64,000 nt of DNA from contig JARDYH010000005.1 in the NCBI GenBank assembly GCA_029215795.1, forward strand, positions 10,386,001 through 10,450,000. The letters are read 5' to 3'. This document shows, one piece after another, positions 1 through 10,614 of this stretch. Position numbers and translations under genes: made by a program. Under the pieces are notes generated by a model. The model worked only from the letters and a program-made list of their open reading frames with translations. It searched no databases and was not told the DNA's origin. Numbering within the stretch: position 1 is the stretch's first letter; the number at the start of each line of letters is the position of its first letter. The DNA comes from Anniella stebbinsi. Lineage: Eukaryota > Chordata > Lepidosauria > Squamata > Anniellidae.

Positions 1-356
1 CCTTCTCCCATACAATCCGCCCCGCACGCTTAGGTCCTCTGGGAAGAATTTATTACAGTCAACAAAAACTAGACTGACAACTGTTACCCAGAGGACCTTC
101 TCTTCTGCCGCTCCCAGATTATGGAATGACCTGCCGGGAGAGATCCGTGAACTTACCAGTCTTCAGGAATTTAAACGATCTATAAAGACTGAGCTCTTCC
201 AGCAGGCCTACTCAGATGAATTTTAAGTGTTTTATTGGTGTTTTATTGGTATTTTAATGATATATTGATTTTATGTATTTTTAATTAGTTTTGTGTGTTT
301 TATGATGATGTTGTTCCCCGCCTCGATCCAGAGGGAGAGGCGGGTAATAAATAAAT
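1..356 (+). mobile_element. L2-like LINE, 3' end fragment
   Basis: The + strand carries the C-terminal end of a non-LTR retrotransposon reading frame, with the signature 'RLWNDLPGEIREL...F' followed by 'FKRSIKTELFQQAY' and a stop near 225. An A/T-rich 3' UTR follows, ending in a GAGGCGGGTAATAAATAAATA tail. This 'LWNDLP' block and tail are typical of L2-clade LINEs. The copy is 5'-truncated by the window edge. It lies in the last intron of DUSP9, only about 60 bases from the exon. Confidence 0.75.
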
Positions 357-392
357 ATATTATTATTATTATTATTATTATTGTTGTTGTTG
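345..392. repeat. (ATT)n/(GTT)n microsatellite
   Basis: An ATAA/ATT repeat passing into GTT, grown from the tail of the adjacent LINE. It sits immediately upstream of the DUSP9 splice acceptor. Confidence 0.9.
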
Positions 393-420
393 TCTTTTTT
401 TAAAAAAAAAATCTCTGCAG

Positions 421-719
421 ATGAGGCCCTGTCTCGGAACTGCGGCATCCTAGTGCACTGCTTGGCGGGGATCAGCCGCTCGGTTACCGTCACCGTCGCC
501 TACCTCATGCAGAAGCTCAACCTGTCCCTCAACGACGCGTACGACCTGGTGAAGCGGAAGAAGTCCAACATCTCGCCCAACTTCAACTTCATGGGGCAGC
601 TGCTGGACTTTGAAAAGTCGCTGGGGCTCAGCCGAGGCAGCCGGCGCCCTGCTGTGGGCCAAACCTGCTTCTTCACCTCGCCAACCGACGACGGTGTCTT
701 TGAATTGGACCCCACGTAA
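421..719 (+). CDS. DUSP9: Dual specificity phosphatase 9 (MKP-4), last coding exon
   Basis: This is the final coding exon of a MAP-kinase phosphatase; it dephosphorylates Thr and Tyr of activated ERK-class kinases in the cytoplasm. The acceptor TCTCTGCAG ends at 420. The first two bases complete a split Asp codon, and 98 residues follow to TAA at 717-719. The active-site loop HCLAGISRS is present, with the catalytic Cys codon at 459-461 and the Arg six residues on. Next come the AYLMQK helix and the '[21 protein letters not shown]' block shared by DUSP6, 7 and 9. The C-terminus reads [17 protein letters not shown], which resembles the DUSP9 ending (FFTTPTSDGAFELAPT) and not DUSP6 or DUSP7. 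The N-terminal rhodanese/ERK-docking domain and the earlier exons lie outside the window. The convergent PNCK gene 23 kb downstream supports the assignment. Alternative names are DUSP6 or DUSP7, which are less likely. Confidence 0.93.
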
Positions 720-2360
720 TAGGAGGGGCCAAAGGGTTCTGCCGGCTTCATGGCCTCCTCCTCCTCCTCCTGCTCTTCGGTTCTCTATCTGCCTGCCCTG
801 GTGGCAGAGCCCTTTGGGACCAACAGAATACCTCATGCCAGAGAGGGAGACGCCTCTTTCGGAACCAACTGCCACTTCCAGAGAAGGTTCTTGTTGCCTT
901 TTTGTGTCCTCTGAGGCGTCGACAGCAAGCCGGTTGACAGGGCCGTACCCATAACCAAAGACCCCTCTTTCGCTTCCCTCTGACCAAGAGCCCTGTACAG
1001 ATGGAGAGCCTGCCCATTTTTCTGGACCCTGCTCTTTCGGGAGTGTTTTTGTTCTGGACCTTCAGCATGTCAAACGTTGATCCAGATCGCCCTGTTTAAA
1101 TGGGAAGGTTTGGAATGGGCTGTGTCAGGGCTGGAACCTGCCATTTGCTAATGGTGCCCATCTTATGTAGAACATATGTTCCCCCATCCCTCCATTCTGC
1201 AGCCATAATTTTAGAAACTAAGTTGAAGTTTTACAGCTCTCCTATGAGGATCCTCCCTACATAAGACTTTTGGCTCCAGAGTTATATCCTTCAGCTTAAG
1301 AAAGTGGTGAAGAAGTTCTGAATGAACAAAGGAGTCTTTGAAATAAGGCCAGGTTGGAATCCTGTATTGTCAGAGGTGAGAGGAGAGAGGTTCCCCAGCT
1401 GTCTTGTCTTGTTGATAGAGCCCAGGTTGAACCACAGAATCGAAACAATGCCGCAGCAAATAGATACCCTGAGACTCTAGAATTGCCTTAAGGGACGGCG
1501 CTTCTACCAGGCCTGGTGGTACCGGAAACTGTAGAAGAAGAATGGCGAATCTGCACCTTTTCCTCTTAGGCATTGGACTCCGGTTCTAGGAATTAATCCC
1601 ACCAGGCACAACCCGGAGAACATGGGCACCTAAGAAACCTCCAGAACTTTGTGCTAGGTCAGGAACCTACAGCTCTGGATGCAGGCTCAAAAGCCAAGAT
1701 GACCATACCTCATCCATCAGCCTTGCAACGCTGGATGCCCACCCCATCCCCAAAGCAGCCCACCTGCAGTTCACCCAGCTATTTAGGGAAAGCAAAAGGA
1801 AAATGTATGTGGGGTTGGAAACTTTGGAGCAGATTCGCATGAGAGAGCCAGCTGGGAGGCCAAAAGGATAACAGGAAGGAGAGTTATTCGTAGCTGCACA
1901 GAGGTGGAGAAAGCGGAGCAGCTCTCCGTTCATGTGTGTCTTTCTACAAATTTTGAATGTGTATGTGTGTGTGCCTTAATGCCTGCAAGTGAGCAACTCG
2001 ACCGGCGTATGCACGTACTAGGCAGTGTTCTGCATAATGCCTGCATACAAGGCTGAATTTGTGCCCGGGTTTATGCCCAGATCTTTAGGCCTGGAATTCA
2101 ATTTCAGTACCAGGGCTCAGTCCAGGGATACCGGAAGTAATAACAAAGAAGATGGCACCTTTGAGCATGTGCAGAAAACAATCAGAGAAATAATAAGTAA
2201 ATGTACTGTGGGATGATTCCCCATCCCACCGAAACGCCACTGCCTGCTCCTCCTCCATGCATCTGCAGTCGAGGGGCAGAGATTCTGGGCTAAAGGATAT
2301 GACTTCTAAGTAAGCTTGAGCCTTGGCACTTTATTTCTTTTATTCTTTTTTTTAACTAAG
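720..2360 (+). other. DUSP9 3' UTR and downstream region
   Basis: There is no reading frame of interest after the DUSP9 stop. The first kilobase is not recognisably repetitive and is the natural 3' UTR. A short TG-rich patch lies near 1960-1980. There is no AATAAA close to the stop. No other gene is seen. Confidence 0.5.
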
Positions 2361-2452
2361 GCTGCACTCCTATACACAACTTGGGACTAAGTCCCATTGA
2401 ACTTAATGAGACTTACTTCTGAATTGACATGTATAGGATTGCGCTGTAACTT
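2361..2452. repeat. ~90-bp short interspersed foldback ('CCTATACA...AAGTCCCATTGAACT' family)
   Basis: It begins GCTGCACTCCTATACA and ends TGTATAGGATTGCGCTGTAA, so the ends are inverted repeats, with AAGTCCCATTGAACTTAATG in the middle. Other members lie at 17638-17697, 35362-35452 and 62958-63048. It looks like a very small non-autonomous DNA element. Confidence 0.65.
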
Positions 2453-2825
2453 AACCACTGCCTGTATGTGAGTCAGAAAACAGACGGTGTTTAAAATATG
2501 TCCAAGCTGTTCTGACGCTCTCCATTGAGGGCTGTTACTTTCCCTATTAAACTGTGGGTTTTCTGGGCTGTGTCTATGCAGCAACTCCACAGGAGTGCAG
2601 AAAAGGCACAGAATGTGGTATTGTCTGCGGAACTCAGCTTCCAGTGAATCCTTCCTTCTTTCATTTTTCTGTAAGCAACTTTCTAGGCCTCTTGACTATA
2701 AAGATATGTGCCCGTGGGCAACGCTTGCTGAAATACTCTCAAGGAACTGCTGAATAATATTTCAAAGGACAGGGCTTCAGTGCTCTGTGTAATTTCTGGC
2801 CTCTCCCTATGATTAGCCAAACCAG

Positions 2826-2831
2826 AATAAA
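2826..2831 (+). promoter_or_regulatory. Candidate DUSP9 poly(A) signal AATAAA
   Basis: The first canonical AATAAA downstream of the DUSP9 stop on the + strand lies here; a second is at 3170-3175 (TTCAATAAAGCAGG). Either would give a 3' UTR of 2.1-2.5 kb. No transcript evidence is available, so this is only a candidate. Confidence 0.3.
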
Positions 2832-3379
2832 TTATGCAAAACAGTCAAAAGTTATAAAATGTTATGCAAAATTTGAACAATTATGCAAATTTCCCTCGAC
2901 TAGCATAGTCCATGTGCGTTGCAGAATTAAGCTTCGCTTGAAATTTTGATTGCCTGGACACTATCTTATTTTTGTACAGGCGGCACACAACCAATGCAGG
3001 TTTGTCAGTTGAAGCTATGACTTTCTTCCTTATGGCGGCTGGGAAAGGCTTGTCCTTTAAAAAAGAAAAAGGTTGGCATCCCAATTCTTTGTTTTTCAAA
3101 TGAATGTAAATGTCTCTGGAACTGACAGGGAGACCCGCTGCCATTGCCATGGGACAACACAGTCACTTCAATAAAGCAGGACTTTAACACTACAAAGAAC
3201 TGTGGATTTGTTTGGGAGGGGTGGGAAATGGTGACCCTGAGGGGAACCAGTTCACATTCCCAAGAACTAACCCAAGATAGCCACTGACCCAATTGGCCAT
3301 GATTATAGTCCCTAAAATGGATTAGAATTCGAACCCCTCTCAATCCAAACATACACAGACGCTAAAGCAGTAGACCAGT

Positions 3380-3500
3380 GGCCTGGTCCCTTCCAGTTGT
3401 GTTGGACAGTATACCCCATCATCCACCACCAGTGGTCCAGTGACTGGAATGATAGGAGTTGTAGTCCAACCCATCTGGAGGGGTACCAGGTTGGGAAAGG
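3380..3500. mobile_element. ~120-bp foldback MITE ('AACTCCCATCAT' family)
   Basis: Two inverted arms related to CCTTCCCCAACCTGGTGCC and CCAGATGTGTTGGACTACA surround a short centre. The right arm reads GGAGTTGTAGTCCAACCC, ATCTGGAGGGG and ACCAGGTTGGGAAAGG. This is the commonest small repeat in the window, and this copy is diverged. Confidence 0.7.
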
Positions 3501-3546
3501 ATGAAAAAGAATAAACCGACCCCTCTGCATAAGCATCCTCCTGAAG

Positions 3547-3740
3547 GTGAGGGTGCTTCTAGACAAGGCTTTTATTGTGCAATCGCCCTGCCTCAAACAC
3601 AGATTTTTATGGGAGAGTCCAGACGACACTTCTTTTATGGTCACCTCCCGTGTTTTCCCACTGCTTTTTCTGTCTGTTAATGAGGGAAAGAAGGGGGAGT
3701 TGCACAATGCCTTTTGATTGGTAGCACTTGGGAGCCCTCT
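3547..3740. repeat. Interspersed repeat, copy 1 (partner at 23745-23970)
   Basis: GGTGCTTCTAGACAAGGC, TTTTATTGTGCAATCGCCCTG, TTTTTATGGG and CCCGTGTTTTCCCA occur in the same order and spacing as in 23745-23970. It ends near GGTAGCACTTGGGAGCCC. It looks like a short DNA-transposon-derived repeat; the family name is unknown to me. Confidence 0.55.
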
Positions 3741-5020
3741 GTTATTCCCTGAGTACAACATTGTAGGTACTGTGCTGATTATTAATGATATCGACCCTAT
3801 TATCAGTGGGCACAGAATGACTGAAAAAATAGGTCCCTGTTCTAAAGAGTTTACAATCTATATTTCAGCTTCTATGCTGCCATTCTACCTGGAAGCATAG
3901 AGTAAGGGAAGCCACGTTGGCCCATAAGAAAAAAATCCATGGTCAAGACCAACCCAAAATGTACAAAATTGTGGGGAAGCCTTCAAGATCTCCAGATCTC
4001 TTCATCATGAAAGGTGTTGCCAAAAATGGGGTGGGGTGGGGATGGGGGTGGTGGAAAGGATGACGATGTTGAAGTCATGAAATCTTGCATGGTCAGAGTC
4101 TTAAAATGTAGTAGATAAAGAGGCACAATTCTAAACGGATTAGGCTGTAGTAAGTCATGCAGGTTTCAGGTTACACCTCTGCTGGCATAAACAAACACGT
4201 AATGGGCAATTGCCTCCATTTTTGCAAATATTTAATTTAATTGTTACTTAAGATTTGTTTCCATCAGAAGCAGTGGCCCTCCGTTGATGGAAGTTGTTGT
4301 CCAACGCATCCCAAAAGCGTCAAGTTGGGGAAGGCTGGTCTAGTGGCTAGTGAGAGCCAGCCTTCCTGAGTGTGTGTACGGTCACTGGCACCTTTACTGC
4401 TGCCTTGTTTCTGATTCTTTGAAGATGGAAACATCATGAGCGATAAAAGCTCTTCATATCCAGAGTAATGGCCCAATGTAATGATAGTAAGAATAAAAGT
4501 ACTTTGGGAGGGAAATAGAGAACTGAACCTCAGAACAGCAGTCATGAGAGCAGTTATAATAAAAGTTGTGTGGTGTGGATTAACATTTGCTTGTTCCACA
4601 CTTCAGACTCCTCCTGTCGCAGCACTTCACAAAGTTTGTAGCAGCAAATACTACACCGAACACTACACCACAAAGCTTGATTATTCCACATCAATGACAG
4701 AGAGAGCTTAAAAGTGGAGGTTTTTGAGTGTCTCTCACCCCCACCCTGCAAACTAACTTCTCCCTGAACCTGAACTTCCTTACACAGAGAAGTACAAAAG
4801 ATAATCAATCCAGATAAAGCTACCAAGACCCAACAACATTTATATTTTGATGTAGTGCAGCCAGATGGAAAAGAGGTCCAAAGCCCAGGAACATAAATAG
4901 TAATGGAGGCCAGTGGACCAGTAATAGGAGGGTTGGATGCTACTTTCTGCAGGTCTGGAATTGTTACTTATAAACAGATTTGCGTTTTTCTACAAGATGC
5001 TTCTATAACTGGAAAATGCT
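3741..5020. other. Intergenic, no recognised feature
   Basis: There are no credible exons. A G-rich run (GGGGTGGGGTGGGGATGGGG) lies near 4030. A short degraded MITE arm lies near 4280-4340 (GTTGTTGTCCAACGCATCCC). Nothing else was recognised. Confidence 0.5.
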
Positions 5021-6645
5021 AAGAACATAAGAAGAGCCATGCTGGATCAGACCATGGCCCTTTCCACACCAGGGATTTTCCCCGGGGTCGTCCCTGGGCA
5101 CAGGAGATCCCAGGGGCAACCAGGATGACCCAGGGACAACCCTGGGGAAACCCCGGGATGGCAGAAACCACAGATATCCCAGTTTCCCCACCATCCCAGG
5201 ATGTGAAATGGGCAACGAGCTGCACAGGGTGGCTCTGTGCCCATGGGGGGAAGCAAAGGGTTTCCCCTTACCTGTTCCGCTGCGCGACCCTCCCTGTGCC
5301 TTTAAAAAACAAAAGAAACCCCACCAAAATGGCAGGCACAATGGCACAACGTTCCCCCTTCCTCTCGGGATGTTGCACTTCCTGTGTGGATCCAGAACGA
5401 CGATCCCGGAAGCAGGTACATCTGGGATCATCCCCCCTCCCTCCCTCTACACCCGTAGGTGTAGAAAGGACTCAAGGGTCCATCGAGTCCAACCAGCTCT
5501 GGACCCAGGGACCCACAAGAAGGACACAATGCAACAACACCCTCCCACTCATGTTCCCCAGCAGCTGGTGTATATAGGCTTACTGCCTCTAATACTGGAG
5601 GTAGCACATCGCTATCAGGACTAGTAGCCTTTTCCTCCAGGAATTTATCCAACCCCCTTTTAACACCATCCAAATTGATGGCCATCACCACATCTTGTGG
5701 TAGTGAATTCCATAGTTTAACTATGTGCTGTGTAAAGAAATACTTCCTTTTATCTGTTCTGAATCTCCCACCAATCAGCTTCATGGGATGACTCCATTGG
5801 GTTCTAGTATTATGGGAGAGGGAGAAATATGCCTCCCTATCCACATTCTCCACACCAGGCATAATTTTGTACACCTCTATCATGTCTCCCCTTAACCTCC
5901 TTTTTCCAAGCTAAACAATCCTAGCTGTTATAACCTTCCCTCATAGGGGAGATGCCCCAGTCCCTTGATCAATTTAGTTCCCCTTTTCTGCACTTTTTCC
6001 AGCTCAACAATATCGTCTTTTAGGTGTGGTGACCAGTACAGTACATAGTATTCTAAATGTGGTCACACCATAAATTTGTATAAAGGCAGTACGATACTGG
6101 CAGCTTTATTCTCAATTCCTTTTCTAATAATGCATCACATGGAATTTGCCTTCTTGAACATGGTTGACATTTTCATTGAGTTGTCCACCACAATCCCAAG
6201 ATCTCTTTCTTGGTCGGAAACCACCAGCTCAGATCCCATCAGGTTCTACTTGAAGTTGGGATTTTTTTTGTCCCAATGTGCATCACCTTACACTTCCATC
6301 TGCTGTTTGGATGTCCACACTTCCAGCTTGGAGAGATCCTTTTACAGCTCCTCGTGATCCCTTTTTGTTTAAATCACCTTGAATAATTTGGTGCCATTGA
6401 TTGGCACACTTGGCCACTTCACTGCTCACTTCTAATTCCAGATCATTTATGAACAAGTTGAAAAGAATTGGTCCCAAAACAGATCCCTGTGGGACCCCAC
6501 TATTTACTTCCCTCCATCGGAGAATTTACCATTTATTCTTACTCTTTGCTTTCTGTCCTTTAACCAATTACTGATCCATAAGATGACCTCTCCCCTTATT
6601 CCGTGACTACTAAGTTTGCTCAGGAGTCTTTGGTGAGGCCAAGGC
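5021..6645 (-). mobile_element. CR1-like LINE, 3' half, degraded
   Basis: Read on the - strand this is the end of a CR1 reverse-transcriptase frame. The RT motif 'GPILFNLFINDLE' lies near 6450. It is followed, with stops and shifts, by 'DQERDLGIVVDNSMKMS', 'PLYKFMVWPHLEY', 'LGLFSLEKRRLRGDMIEVYK' and 'KYFFTQHIVKLWNSLPQDVV', ending near 5640. The characteristic 3' UTR follows (AACTGGTGTATATAGGCTT on the + strand as AGCTGGTGTATATAGGCTTA, and CATGCTGGATCAGACCA) to the terminal TTCTTATGTTCTTA at 5021-5034. A separate GC-rich insertion interrupts it at 5060-5468. The frame is broken, so the element is dead. Confidence 0.85.
5060..5468. mobile_element. 409-bp GC-rich insertion with short TIRs inside the CR1
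   Basis: The CR1 3' UTR is continuous on both sides ('...GGATCAGACCA' / 'AAGGGTCCATCGAGTCC...'). The intervening block starts CTTTCCACACC and ends GGTGTAGAAAG, an 11-bp near-perfect inverted terminal pair. The interior has short palindromes such as CCCCGGGG and complementary GGGATGATCCC-type blocks. A non-autonomous DNA transposon is the simplest reading. The target duplication is unclear. Confidence 0.6.
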
Positions 6646-7571
6646 AGCCTGGCCATAAGCCTGACTAAGCCCCAAAATTTAGGAGGGAAATTCTCTTGTC
6701 ACTCTGGCATCCTTCAACACTCTCTTCAGGGGGCACCTCTCCCACACAGTTGCCCCCTCACTCAGTGCCCTCCTCTGGTGGTCAGAGAAAAGCATAACTA
6801 GCCACCAGAGAAGGCATTGGTATTACAGAGCAGCCGGGATCTCTCAGGAGGGGCCTTCTTGAAAAGGCCATGTCCTTCCCAGAGAACCAGCTGCTCCTGG
6901 AAGCTTATGCTCATTTGGATACACATCCTCAGCCGCCAGAGTGTGAGAAAAGGCCAAAGTTGTGATGGGGTAGATGCATAATAGAGAAGGTGGATGGAAA
7001 TCTCAGCTTCAGGCAGATTGCACATGGAATGGCTTCAGGCCGCCGTACATCTAGCAGCGCCTCTGTTTTCAGGCCCCTTGCTGGCATGCCAGCTGCCCCT
7101 TAAATCTGCCCCATTTTGAATTGGGGAACATGTTTCGGTTTCAAGCTTCAAATAGAATTTGCTGTTCCCTTTTTCAGCCCAGTGTTTGGTTCAGCTTTAA
7201 TGCAATATTCCTCCCTTGGCTCTCTCTCCCCACTCTTCCCATCTGTGCCTGCTTCGTGTCTTTGGATATGTATTTTTTAAAAAATAATCTCTCTCTCTCT
7301 CCTACTCAGTTGCCTGGTAACCAGTCTTTTTTCTGTTCTGAGAACAGAGTGGAATGGCAGGGAAAGTAGCTTTAATCCTGGGGGATGCCCAGATTGGGTT
7401 TTCCCTCCCACCAGGTTTCCCCCTCCCTGTGCTTCTTCCTCAGGGAGCAGGGGAAAGGGTACACAACAATGTTCACATGACCTGTGCTGTCCACATGCAC
7501 ATCTTACAGGGGGCTGGAGTCAAAATGAGGTAATGTCGCTGCGCTGACAATACCCACCAGATTGTAAGGGG
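6646..7571. other. Intergenic, no recognised feature
   Basis: There are no coding signatures and no clear repeats. A short CT-rich run lies at about 7285-7305. Nothing further was recognised. Confidence 0.5.
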
Positions 7572-7579
7572 CAAATTTC

Positions 7580-8051
7580 TAGGGCTGTGCATAGATCTTG
7601 ATCCAGATCCCAAATCCGAAGTGGATCAGGTTGATCCGGACCTCCTGGATCCGGATACGAACCGGCTCGGGGGAGGTCTGGATCATTCCGGACCAGATCA
7701 GATCATTCTGGATCGATCCAGAGATCCAGGGCCCATTGCCCTTCCAGGTCCCTGGGTGCCAGCTGCGCAGCCGGCACCCAGGGACGCCAGGCCGGTGGTG
7801 AGTTCATTGGACTCACCGCCCTCCCCCCACTCCCCCTGCTTACCTGCTGCCTCCTCCTCATCGCTGCTGCCGTCCACCACCACCACTGCTTCCTCCCTAC
7901 TGAGAATCAGTAGAGAGGAAGCTGCAGCAGCAGTGGACGGCGGTGACGAGGAGGCAGCAGGTAAGCAGGGAGAGTGGGGAGAGGGCAGTGAGTTCTTTTC
8001 CCCATAGACTTGCCAGTCTATGGGGAAAAGGAGGGTCCGTGCACAGCCCTA
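7580..8051. mobile_element. hAT-type foldback, TIR TAGGGCTGTGCA, copy 1 (472 bp)
   Basis: The left end is TAGGGCTGTGCATAG and the right end GTGCACAGCCCTA. It is flanked on both sides by the perfect 8-bp duplication CAAATTTC (7572-7579 and 8052-8059). The left interior is built of GATCC-containing words (GATCCGGA, GATCAGATC, GATCGATCC). The right half holds an inverted pair around 7815-7985 (GCTTACCTGCTGCCTCCTC versus GAGGAGGCAGCAGGTAAGC). The length, 8-bp duplication and TIR fit a non-autonomous hAT element. It has no transposase. Confidence 0.85.
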
Positions 8052-8156
8052 CAAATTTCTCACACTAAAAAACTACAACATAATTATGCGGATAGAAAGC
8101 CTGCAAATTAGATATCACATCTAGACCCACCATCAGGTGGTACAATCTGCATATTA

Positions 8157-8440
8157 GGCTCAGGACTCAGGGCAACCCCTACCATTAGGCAGAGTGAGGC
8201 AGCCACCTCAGGTGGTAGATCATGGGAGTCAGCAACAAGGGGTTGGAGGAGAGAATTGTGTGGCACACAGCCTGCCCTATACCCCCTAAGCTAGCCTGAA
8301 GCCTTCAAATGTAGTGGAGAATGCTATCCTGTCACAAGTGATGAAGAAAAGTTTCAACTGCCAGTTGGCTTTTGTACAAGGAATGGGAGAGGGCGCCATC
8401 TTATTCTTCACCTCTGACAGAAAGATGTCTTGGACCAGCC
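8157..8440. mobile_element. Non-autonomous DNA element related to 34224-34471
   Basis: It shares with 34224-34471 the order GGCAGAGTGAGGCAGC, 'CAGTTGGCTT.TGT..A.GGAATGGGAG', 'GCGCCATCTT' and a right end TTGGACCAGCCCTG. The left end is blurred (CAGGACTCAGGGCAACC) and no target duplication is seen. A reverse-oriented relative lies at about 41400-41630. Confidence 0.6.
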
Positions 8441-8554
8441 CTGCCAGTACTTGAGGAGATTTCTTGGCCAGAAGATTGACAACTGAAACACAGAGGCATG
8501 TGAGGGAAAACACAAGCAAGGACAACTCAGGAAGCCAGGACACTGTCACACAAA

Positions 8555-8617
8555 TTGTTTCCTACCGGCCTGATCCACCAGAGAGCTTCGGCTATGGGGC
8601 GGTATATAAGTGTAATA

Positions 8618-8656
<39 letters not shown>
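8555..8656 (+). mobile_element. L2-like LINE tail fragment plus (AAT)n
   Basis: CAGAGAGCTTCGGCTATGGG followed by GCGGTATATAAGTGTAATAA is the 3' tail also seen at 50880-50935. It ends in an AAT microsatellite (8610-8656). Confidence 0.75.
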
Positions 8657-8657
<1 letters not shown>

Positions 8658-9413
8658 GCCATCCTTTCCCCTCATAACTCGTGTGCCTTTAAAAGCTGCC
8701 CCAAAGGCAGAAATTCAGCGAGCAAAACTTTATCCGTCAGACAGCCATAGCAATGCAGCAGAGCGTGGGCCCGGATTGCAGAGATCCAGCCTTAAATCCC
8801 TGCTTGTTGAGTCGGCCTTGGAGCAGGAAGCTGAACGGGTGGCCTTGTGGTGGAATCACTTCTGCCTCAGTTCCACCTCCCTCACAAGGTGAGGATAAAA
8901 ATGCTACCCTGAGCTACGTAGAGAAAGAGTGGGGTACGCAAACAGTTATAGCTAAATCCAAAGGCTATGTCTCCATGCCAACAATAGCTGTACTCCTGTT
9001 GGGTGTCTTGTTCAAGGGACAGGACAGGAGCTCCAGCAGGAAGATGGGAGTGGGGAGTCTGCAGACCTTATAGGGGGAATTAGCTGTCCCAACAAGCATT
9101 GGCCTCTCTCTTCCACACACACGGTTATGGTTCTCCAGCCTCAAGCTTCCGTTCCCACCACCGCCCTTCCCCTGTTCGCAGCCATTTCCTGCAAGCTGTT
9201 TCCGAGGGATTATTTTCACCCGGTTTTCTTCCTGTCAGAGGACAGGAAGGGTAGCTTCCTATCCAGAGGAGATGGCTGTCGCCTTAGCAGCCATTCTTAT
9301 TCTGATTTTACAACGTGCTTTGCAGTCCTTATTGTCAGTGTCGTCACGAAAGCTCCACAAGACAGGACAGTGAGCATTTTAGAGGTGGGAAGCCCACAGA
9401 AATATCCCATGGC
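8657..9413. other. Intergenic, no recognised feature
   Basis: No exon, repeat arm or RNA gene could be recognised in this stretch. Confidence 0.4.
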
Positions 9414-9421
9414 ACTTGAAA

Positions 9422-9716
9422 TAGGGTGACCAGATAAAATCCAGGTCAGGGCAGTTGTAGAGAAAAGGGAATTTCAGCCAGTGTCATTTGAATGCAATTA
9501 GTTCCTGATGATTTTCCCTTTTCATCACAACAGTTAAAGTTGCAGGGGCCCTGCCATCTTTTGTATATAGTCATACTAGTATAGTGCCTGCAACTTTAAC
9601 TGTTGTGAATTTCACCAGGAACTAATTACATACAAATGACACTGGCTGAAATTCCCTTTTCTCTACAACTGTTAAAGTTACATGAGCCCTGACCTGGATT
9701 TTATCTGGTCACCCTA
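9422..9716. mobile_element. hAT-type foldback, TIR TAGGGTGACCAGATAAAATC, copy 1 (295 bp)
   Basis: The ends TAGGGTGACCAGATAAAATC and GATTTTATCTGGTCACCCTA are perfect inverted repeats, and the inverted similarity continues through most of the element. It is flanked by the perfect 8-bp duplication ACTTGAAA (9414-9421 and 9717-9724). This copy lacks part of its left arm (the 'TCATGTAACTTTAACAG' block) compared with 10287-10606. It has no coding capacity. Confidence 0.9.
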
Positions 9717-9748
9717 ACTTGAAAGCTACGCCACATATGGGGCTTAAA

Positions 9749-10070
9749 TAGGATGACCATATGAAACGGAGGACAAGGCTCCTGTATCTTTCTTTAACAG
9801 TTGTATTGAAAGAGGGATTTCTGCAGGTGTCAGTTGTATGCATACAACACCTGGTGAAATTCCCTCTTCATCACAACAGTTAAAGCTCCAGGAGCCCCGG
9901 CTTCTTTTGTATCTGGTCACTCTAGTATATCTCCTACAGCTTTAATTGCTGTGATGAAGTGGGAATTTCACCAGGTGCTGCATGCATACAAATGACCGGC
10001 TGAAATTCCCTTTTCTATACAACTATTAAAGATTCAGGAGCACTGTCCTCTTTTCCATGTGGTCACCTTA
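9749..10070. mobile_element. hAT-type foldback, TIR TAGGATGACCATATG, related subfamily (322 bp)
   Basis: The ends are TAGGATGACCATATGAAA and TTTTCCATGTGGTCACCTTA. The interior shares 'ACAGTTAAAGCTCCAGGAGC', 'CCCTCTTCATCACAACAG' and 'TGTGATGAAG' blocks with its neighbours, but it uses the CATATG-type terminal region. Flanks GGCTTAAA and GCTTGAAG are similar but not an exact duplication. It begins 32 bp after the previous element. Confidence 0.8.
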
Positions 10071-10286
10071 GCTTGAAGCTTTCCTGGGCAGGACCCTGCT
10101 TGGATGGGCTTAAGGCCGGATGACATAACAATTGTCTTATCCTACTCTTCCTCTAGGGCAGGATCTACACTACTGATTCCAATGACCAATGGCAATGGCA
10201 GTTGGGAATTGGGGAAGGCTGCTCTAAGGAACTGAGGGCAACATGCAAACAAACCTCTCCTCCAGGGTTTTTTTCCCCCCCTTACA

Positions 10287-10606
10287 TAGGCTGACCAGAT
10301 AAAATCCAGGTCAGGGCTCATGTAACTTTAACAGTTGTAGAGAAAAGGGAATTTCAGCCAGTGTCATTTGTATGCAATTAGTTCCTGGTGAAATCCCCTC
10401 TTCATCACAACAGTTAAAGTTGCAGGGGCCCTGCCTTCTTTTGTATATGGTCACTCTAGTATAGTGCCTGCACCTTTAATTGTTGTGATGAAGCGGGAAT
10501 TTCAGCAGGAACTAATTGCATACAAATGACACTGACTGAAATTCCCTTTTCTCTATAACTGTTAAAGTTACATGAGCCCTGACCTGGATTTTATCTGGTC
10601 ACCCTA
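10287..10606. mobile_element. hAT-type foldback, TIR TAGGCTGACCAGATAAAATC, copy 2 (320 bp)
   Basis: Near-perfect terminal inverted repeats extend inward over about 100 bases each side. It is flanked by the perfect 8-bp duplication CCCTTACA (10279-10286 and 10607-10614). It has the same length as the copy at 47571-47890. Confidence 0.92.
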
Positions 10607-10614
10607 CCCTTACA

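Noticed and set aside
5428..5883. 151-codon - strand frame as a gene
   Set aside because: It encodes the C-terminal end of a CR1 LINE with broken flanking frames.
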